Source: an uncultured Hyphomicrobiales bacterium (GTDB taxonomy: Bacteria > Pseudomonadota > Alphaproteobacteria > Rhizobiales > Beijerinckiaceae). From it: 33,966 nucleotides of DNA. The notes beneath the pieces were generated by a model. It made no database searches and had not been told where the DNA came from. It worked only from the letters and a program-made list of their open reading frames with translations. This document shows positions 28,551-33,966 of this stretch, piece after piece (positions within the stretch are counted from its first letter, which is position 1; each line of letters opens with the position of its first letter). Location: positions 1 through 33,966 of the forward strand of contig CAISJZ010000471.1 of NCBI GenBank assembly GCA_903885755.1. Direction: 5' to 3'. Both the position numbers and the translations under genes were made by a program.

Positions 28551-29951
28551 ATGCGCGTGTGGATGGCGGTCGTTCTGGGGCTCATGGGCGCGGTGTCGAT
28601 CGCGTCAGCGCCGCGCGCGCAGACGCCGCCCGCGGCGCCGTCCGATCCCGCCTTTGACGCCGCCAAGCGCGCGTTCGACGCCCTGCCGGAGATCGATCGT
28701 CGCGCCATTCAGGACGCGTTGATCTGGACTGGCGACTACAAGGGCGTCGTCGATGGCGGTTTCGGGAGGGGAACCCGCGCGGCCATGGTCGCCTACGCGC
28801 GCCGGGCCGGCTTGCCCGACGATGGCGCGATCGACGCCAAGGTTCGCGCCGCGCTGGTCGCGACGGCGACCGCGGCCAAGGCCGCAGCGGGTTTCGCCAG
28901 CGTTCACGACACGCGCTCGGGCGTCACGCTGTCGCTGCCCCTCAAGACCCTGATCAAGCGGACCGACACGAAGACCGGCTCGCGCTGGACCTCGGCGGAC
29001 GGATTGGTCAGCGTCGAGACATCGCAATCAAACGAAAGCGACGCCGATCTTCCCTCGCTGTTCGACAAGCTGAAGGATTCAACGCCCGCGCGGAAAGTCA
29101 CCTACAAACTGCTGAAACCGGATTTTCTCGTGGTCAGCGGCGAGGCTGGCAAGACCGCCTATTATACGCGCCTGGCGCGCGGCGCGGCCGGCGGCGTCAA
29201 CGTGCTGCGCGGCTATAACATCAGCTATCCCCTGGGGGCCAAGGCCCTGGAAAACATCTCGGTCGCGGTGGCCAATTCCTTTTATCCGTTCGCGGGTTCA
29301 ACGACCGTCGCGCCGGTCGCGACCGCGCCAGCGCCTTCCGCGGCAGCCGCGCCGGCGCCGCCGCCTCCATCCGCGCCGCCCATCGCACGCCCAACCATCG
29401 TCGCGAGCGCGGTGGCGATCGGACCCGATCGCGCCATGTCGGTCGTTGGCGCCTGCGTGAACCCGACAATCGCCGGACGCGCGGCGCGCATCGTCAAGCG
29501 CGACGATGCATCCGGCCTCGCCCTGTTCGAGGCGAGCGGTCTGGGCGGCCGCCCGCTCGCGACGCCGACGATGCAGGCCGATGCAGGCGCGCCACTGATC
29601 GTGCTGTTCCAGAGTTCGACCGGCGCGACTGCTTCGCGGCTCGTCGCGGCGTCCGGAGAGGCGCTCGCAAGAGGAGCGCGCATTCTCGCGCCACTGGAAG
29701 ACACCTCGATTGGCGGGGCGATATTCGACCGCAAGGGCGCCTTGCTGGGAGTGATCGGCGCGCGCGCCGCGCCAGTCAGGGTCGCCGGCGTTGTTCCACA
29801 AACCGCTTGGCCAGTCGTGCCGTCATCGACACTTTCGGCGTTTCTGGCTCCCGCGACGGTGACGGGCTCCCCCCTGCCGGACGGCTCGACCGCCGCCGAC
29901 ATTGTCGCGCGGGCGGGCGCGGCGATTTTGCCCCTGTCCTGCGATCGATAG
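28551..29951 (+). CDS. Secreted peptidoglycan-binding-like protein with degenerate trypsin-like C-terminal domain
   Basis: Signal peptide, RRAIQDALIWTGDYKGVVDGGFGRGTRAAMVAYARRAGLPDDG (PG_binding_1-like), Pro/Ala linker, then GLALFEASGL and TSIGGAIFDRKGALLGVIG. Confidence 0.72.
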   Translation: MRVWMAVVLGLMGAVSIASAPRAQTPPAAPSDPAFDAAKRAFDALPEIDRRAIQDALIWTGDYKGVVDGGFGRGTRAAMVAYARRAGLPDDGAIDAKVRAALVATATAAKAAAGFASVHDTRSGVTLSLPLKTLIKRTDTKTGSRWTSADGLVSVETSQSNESDADLPSLFDKLKDSTPARKVTYKLLKPDFLVVSGEAGKTAYYTRLARGAAGGVNVLRGYNISYPLGAKALENISVAVANSFYPFAGSTTVAPVATAPAPSAAAAPAPPPPSAPPIARPTIVASAVAIGPDRAMSVVGACVNPTIAGRAARIVKRDDASGLALFEASGLGGRPLATPTMQADAGAPLIVLFQSSTGATASRLVAASGEALARGARILAPLEDTSIGGAIFDRKGALLGVIGARAAPVRVAGVVPQTAWPVVPSSTLSAFLAPATVTGSPLPDGSTAADIVARAGAAILPLSCDR

Positions 29952-30060
29952 GAAGCGGCGTCCTATCGCCGATGCGCGCGAGCGGTCCTCTTGCCAGTCG
30001 CCGCCCGTCTCTCCATAACCCGTTCGCGGTGGGCCGCCGGCGCCTCGACCGGACGGACCC

Positions 30061-31086
30061 ATGAGCGAGCCAGACTTGAAGGACGAGATCGAAAGCGCGC
30101 CGGAGCGGCTGGCCAGCGTGATCGCGCGGCGGCGACGGCTGATCCATCTCGTGGCGATGACCTTCAGTTTTTCCATCCTGGCGCTGTCGGTCGTGGTTCT
30201 GGTGCGCGCCTTCGCGACGATTCGCTGGTGGGACCTTCGCATCGCCATCGAAGCGACGGGGTGGGACCAGATCGCGCTCGCCGGCCTGTTCACCGCGATT
30301 TCATATCTATCGCTCACGGGCTACGACGCGCTGGCCTTGCGGCAACTGTCATTGCGCGTTCCCTATGGACAAACGGCGCTCGCTTCCTTCACCAGTTATG
30401 CCGTGTCTTTCACGCTGGGCTTTCCCCTCATCACCGCCGGCACTGTCCGCTACTGGATCTATTCGCAGTCGGGCCTGAGCGCCGGAAAGGTCGCCAGTCT
30501 CACCATCGTCGCCGGAATCACCTTCTGGCTCGGCATGGGGTTGGTGATCGGCGTGTCGCTGATCGCCGACCCCGTCGGCCTCGCCGATATCAATCATCTC
30601 AAGATCTGGTTGAACGTGCTGATCGGTCTGTGCGTCGTCGCGTCGATCCTGTGCTGGCTGATCTGGGTGTCGCGCGCGCGGCGGCGCATTCGCGTGCAGG
30701 GCATGAGCCTTGAACTGCCGGGCTTCTGGCTCACCGCCGGGCAGATGACGCTGGGCGTCATCGACCTCTGCGCGGCGGCCGGCACGCTTTACGCCCTGCT
30801 ACCACATGGCGTCGCCATGCATTTTCTCGATTTCGCGGGAACCTACGCCTTCGCTTGTCTTCTCGGCATCGCGTCCAACGCGCCAGGCGGCCTAGGCGCG
30901 TTTGAAATGACCATGCTGAATTCGACGCCCACGCCATCGCCCGAGGGCATGATCGCCTCGCTGCTGATGTTCCGGGTCATTTACTATCTCATCCCCTTCG
31001 TGCTCGCGATGGCGCTTCTGGGCGCGCATGAAATCATGCGGCGCTGGGCGTCGCTGCGCGCCGATATGAGCGCCGGCGACGACTGA
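30061..31086 (+). CDS. YbhN/UPF0104 (lysylphosphatidylglycerol synthase TM-region-like) membrane protein
   Basis: LTGYDALALRQL, SYAVSFTLGFPLITAGTVRYWIY and FACLLGIASNAPGGLGAFEMTML. Confidence 0.88.
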   Translation: MSEPDLKDEIESAPERLASVIARRRRLIHLVAMTFSFSILALSVVVLVRAFATIRWWDLRIAIEATGWDQIALAGLFTAISYLSLTGYDALALRQLSLRVPYGQTALASFTSYAVSFTLGFPLITAGTVRYWIYSQSGLSAGKVASLTIVAGITFWLGMGLVIGVSLIADPVGLADINHLKIWLNVLIGLCVVASILCWLIWVSRARRRIRVQGMSLELPGFWLTAGQMTLGVIDLCAAAGTLYALLPHGVAMHFLDFAGTYAFACLLGIASNAPGGLGAFEMTMLNSTPTPSPEGMIASLLMFRVIYYLIPFVLAMALLGAHEIMRRWASLRADMSAGDD

Positions 31087-31098
31087 CCCCGCGCGCCG

Positions 31099-31962
31099 CT
31101 ATGCCTCCTCGCCGCCGGCCTCGATGAACTTCGCCGCCGAGATGGCGATCTTGCGATCGGGCGCGCCGACCGCGGAGGCGTCCTTGTGCTTGTAGGGAAT
31201 CGCGTCGAGCAAATGGCGGATGGTTTCGAGACGCGCGCGGCGCTTGTCGTTGGCCCGGATGACGGTCCACGGCGCGGCCTCGGAATCCGTCTTCCGCAGA
31301 CTGCGATTGAAGGCGGCGGAATAGTCCGACCATTTCTCGATTGCTTTCTCGTCGATCTCAGACACCTTCCAGCGATGCAGGGGATCGCGCCAGCGTTTTT
31401 GCAGACGCTTCATCTGCATTTCCTTGCCGATGGTCAGGAAAAATTTCACCAGGCGAATGCCGTCGCGAGCCAGCATGGCTTCGAATTCCGGAGCTTCACG
31501 GAGAAAATGCTGGGTCTGCGCCTTCGTGCAAAAGCCGAACACCGGCTCGACGCCAGCGCGATTGTACCAGGACCGGTCGAAGATCGCGATTTCGCCAGCG
31601 CCCGGCAGATGCTCAATATAGCGCTGGAAATACCACTGTCCGGCTTCGATCGATGTCGCCTTGGGAAGAGCGACCACGCGGGCCGAGCGCGGATTGAGGT
31701 GCGCGGTCAATCGCTGGATCGCGCCGCCCTTGCCGGCGGCGTCGCGCCCCTCGAACACGATGGCGACGCGCTCGCCCTCGCGCTTGACCCAGTTGAGCAA
31801 TTTGACGAGTTCGACCTGGAGATCGCGCAATTCCCGATTGTATTGCTTGACCGGCAACTTGTGGTCGTAGGGATAGCCGCCCGAGTCGAGCGCCGCCTTG
31901 TTGATCCACTCCGGCAGCTTTGCCATGCCAATATGGAAGCCCTCTTCGCCGTGTTTATCCAT
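31099..31962 (-). CDS. ppk2: Polyphosphate kinase 2
   Basis: VFEGRDAAGKGGAIQRL, IFDRSWYNRAGVEPVFGF, KRLQKRWRDPLHRWKVSEID and ANDKRRARLETIRHLL. Start MDKHGEEG at 31962 preferred over 32022. Confidence 0.95.
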   Translation of the reverse strand: MDKHGEEGFHIGMAKLPEWINKAALDSGGYPYDHKLPVKQYNRELRDLQVELVKLLNWVKREGERVAIVFEGRDAAGKGGAIQRLTAHLNPRSARVVALPKATSIEAGQWYFQRYIEHLPGAGEIAIFDRSWYNRAGVEPVFGFCTKAQTQHFLREAPEFEAMLARDGIRLVKFFLTIGKEMQMKRLQKRWRDPLHRWKVSEIDEKAIEKWSDYSAAFNRSLRKTDSEAAPWTVIRANDKRRARLETIRHLLDAIPYKHKDASAVGAPDRKIAISAAKFIEAGGEEA

Positions 31963-31985
31963 TCCCTCGCTCCCTCGGTTCCACC

Positions 31986-32003
31986 ATGACGGATTGATGA
32001 CCA
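31986..32003 (-). promoter_or_regulatory. Pho-box-like direct repeat upstream of ppk2
   Basis: Minus strand TGGTCAT-CAAT-CCGTCAT, two half-sites 11 bp apart. Compare Pho box CTGTCAT-N4-CTGTCAT. Confidence 0.6.
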
Positions 32004-32069
32004 ATGTACCGGCCAGGAACACCTTGATCGTGACGCGGTTCTCGTCGATAGGAGATCAACGGGGCGCCC

Positions 32070-33125
32070 ATGATCGATACCGTCGGGACGGACTATGACA
32101 CGGGAACGGCCGCCGCGCTCATTGAAGCGTTGCGCGACCCCGTGGCCATTATCGGCGGGGATGCGCGGATTGCCGCGGCCAACGCCGCCATGCGAGCGCT
32201 GATACCGGGACTGCGGGTGTCGGACATGCTCGCCCTGTCGCTGCGATCGCCCGACGTGCTCGACGCGGTCACTCGGGTTCTGACCGGCGGCGGCTCGGAA
32301 ACCACCATCTGGCGCGAGCGCGGCCATGTCGAGCGTGTTTTCGAAGTCACTGTCGGCGCGCTGGAGGTTGGCGGCGAGCCAGCGTCCCGCCGCGCCGTCC
32401 TGACGCTGCGCGATCTGACCGAAGCGCGTCGGCTGGAGCGCATGCGAACCGACTTCATCGCCAACGCCAGTCACGAACTGCGCACACCGCTCGCTTCCGT
32501 GCTGGGCTTTATCGAAACATTGCAGGGCGCGGCGAAGGATGACCCGATCGCGCGCGGAAAATTCCTGACCATCATGCGAGATCAGGCGCGTCGCATGTCG
32601 CGGCTGATCGAGGATCTACTGTCGCTCTCGCGGATCGAACAGAACGAACATCTGCGTCCGGTCGAGCCTGTCGATCTCGTGGGGATCGTCGGCCATGTCG
32701 TCGATACGCTGACGCCGATGGCGCGGGACGGCAACGTGTCGCTCGACGTGCGCGCGCCGGGCGAACTGATCATCAAGGGCGAGCGGGACGAACTCGTGCG
32801 CGTCGCGGAAAACCTCATCGAAAACGCCATCAAGTATGGCGCGCGCGAGGATGGCCAACCATCTTCCGTGGAGATCGGATTGATCGCGGAAGATCGGGAA
32901 GCTGCGTTCATCGTGCGCGACCACGGTCCCGGCATCCCGGTGGAATATCTGCCGAGGCTGACCGAGCGCTTCTATCGCGTCGACGCCGGCGCCAGCCGCG
33001 CCAAGGGTGGAACCGGCCTCGGTCTCGCTATCGTCAAGCACATCGTCGCGCGACACCGCGGGCGCCTGTCGATCGAGAGCAAGGCGGGAGAAGGCGCGAC
33101 ATTTAGAGTGACAATTCCTATTTAG
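32070..33125 (+). CDS. phoR: PhoR-type sensor histidine kinase (PAS-HisKA-HATPase), no TM segment seen
   Basis: FIANASHELRTPLASVLGFIETLQG, NLIENAIKYG, DHGPGIP and GGTGLGLAIVKHIVARHRGRLSIES. Located upstream of pstS. Confidence 0.9.
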   Translation: MIDTVGTDYDTGTAAALIEALRDPVAIIGGDARIAAANAAMRALIPGLRVSDMLALSLRSPDVLDAVTRVLTGGGSETTIWRERGHVERVFEVTVGALEVGGEPASRRAVLTLRDLTEARRLERMRTDFIANASHELRTPLASVLGFIETLQGAAKDDPIARGKFLTIMRDQARRMSRLIEDLLSLSRIEQNEHLRPVEPVDLVGIVGHVVDTLTPMARDGNVSLDVRAPGELIIKGERDELVRVAENLIENAIKYGAREDGQPSSVEIGLIAEDREAAFIVRDHGPGIPVEYLPRLTERFYRVDAGASRAKGGTGLGLAIVKHIVARHRGRLSIESKAGEGATFRVTIPI

Positions 33126-33147
33126 GACAATTTTTCAAATAGATAGA

Positions 33148-33176
33148 TTGTCACAAACTCGTCGTTCAAATGTCGT
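33148..33176 (+). promoter_or_regulatory. Pho-box-like triple repeat upstream of pstS
   Basis: TTGTCAC-AAAC-TCGTCGT-TCAA-ATGTCGT: three 7-nt half-sites at exactly 11-bp spacing. Confidence 0.6.
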
Positions 33177-33290
33177 AAAAATCGAGCGTGGAGAGCGTAG
33201 GACTCTCCCGCGGCTGGCGACACTGTCCCTGGGGCAGGTCCATCCGCTTTCGAAGCCATCCGCTTCGAATCTCAACCAAAGAGGCGTCCG

Positions 33291-33966
33291 ATGAATCTTT
33301 CCACCAAATTGCGCGCGGCCACACTCGCCGTCGGCCTGTGCATCACCAGCGCTGGCGCTTTTGCCGCCGACATTACCGGCGCCGGCGCGACCTTCCCATT
33401 CCCGCTCTATTCCAAGTGGTCCGAGGTCTACAAGAAAGAGACCGGCAACGGCCTCAACTATCAGTCGATCGGTTCGGGCGGCGGCATCAAGCAAATCCAG
33501 GCCAAGACCGTCACCTTTGGCGCCAGCGACATTCCGCAGACCGCCGACGATCTCGCCAAGTTCGGCCTGTTCCAGTGGCCGATGGTCATGGGCGGCATTG
33601 TCGCCGTGGTGAACCTCGACGGCATCAAGCCGGGCGAAATCGCCCTTGATGGCAAGGCCCTCGCGGACATCTATCTCGGCAAGATCAAGAAGTGGGACGA
33701 CGCGGCGCTCAAGAAACTGAACCCCGAGGTCAAGCTGCCCTCGGCCGACATCGTGGTCGTTCACCGCGCCGACGGCTCGGGCACCTCTTTCAACTTCACC
33801 AATTACCTCTCGAAGGTTTCACCCGACTGGAAAGACAAGGTCGGCGAGAACCAGTCGCCGGAATGGCCGACGGGCGTTGGCTCGAAGGGCAATGAAGGCG
33901 TCGCCGGCTCGGTCTCGCAGACCAAGGGTTCGATCGGCTACGTCGAATACGCCTACGCCAAGCAAA
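33291..33966 (+). CDS. pstS: Phosphate ABC transporter substrate-binding protein (partial, runs off right edge)
   Basis: Signal peptide, [44 protein letters not shown] and [18 protein letters not shown]. Confidence 0.97.
   Translation, partial: MNLSTKLRAATLAVGLCITSAGAFAADITGAGATFPFPLYSKWSEVYKKETGNGLNYQSIGSGGGIKQIQAKTVTFGASDIPQTADDLAKFGLFQWPMVMGGIVAVVNLDGIKPGEIALDGKALADIYLGKIKKWDDAALKKLNPEVKLPSADIVVVHRADGSGTSFNFTNYLSKVSPDWKDKVGENQSPEWPTGVGSKGNEGVAGSVSQTKGSIGYVEYAYAKQ

Noticed and set aside
30061-31086. Full MprF lysyl-phosphatidylglycerol synthase
   Set aside because: Only the membrane region is present; no C-terminal aminoacyltransferase domain.

Overview
This GC-rich window looks like an alphaproteobacterial (probably Rhizobiales) chromosome. 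It is gene-dense and contains no CRISPR array, prophage or transposase that I could recognise. From left to right: a dnaX 5' fragment with the SRP RNA (ffs); nudC; a TetR regulator and an orphan CoxL-like molybdenum hydroxylase; an ScfR/RamB-like regulator divergent from aceA; DUF4170; an orphan ABC permease preceded by REP-like palindromes; nitronate monooxygenase; a dispersed set of pterin/flavin-type genes (PTPS/QueD-like, GT4 glycosyltransferase, SAM methyltransferase, cytochrome b561, RibD_C, GTP cyclohydrolase II-like); a YfhO-like membrane protein; an aldo/keto reductase; an ABC transmembrane-domain-only protein; an envelope module (alpha-2-macroglobulin, PBP1C, L,D-transpeptidase); a peptidoglycan-binding/pseudo-trypsin protein; a YbhN-like protein; and a phosphate block (PPK2, PhoR, PstS). 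The main leads are: (1) the pterin/flavin-type gene set, whose PTPS-like and GCHII-like members have altered motifs and which includes a glycosyltransferase and a methyltransferase; (2) twin GC-centred palindromes 22 bp apart in front of the orphan CoxL-like gene, plus a related palindrome before the adjacent tetR; (3) Pho-box-like repeats in front of both ppk2 and pstS, with a PhoR that appears to lack a membrane anchor. All calls come from reading the sequence and translations; no database search was run.
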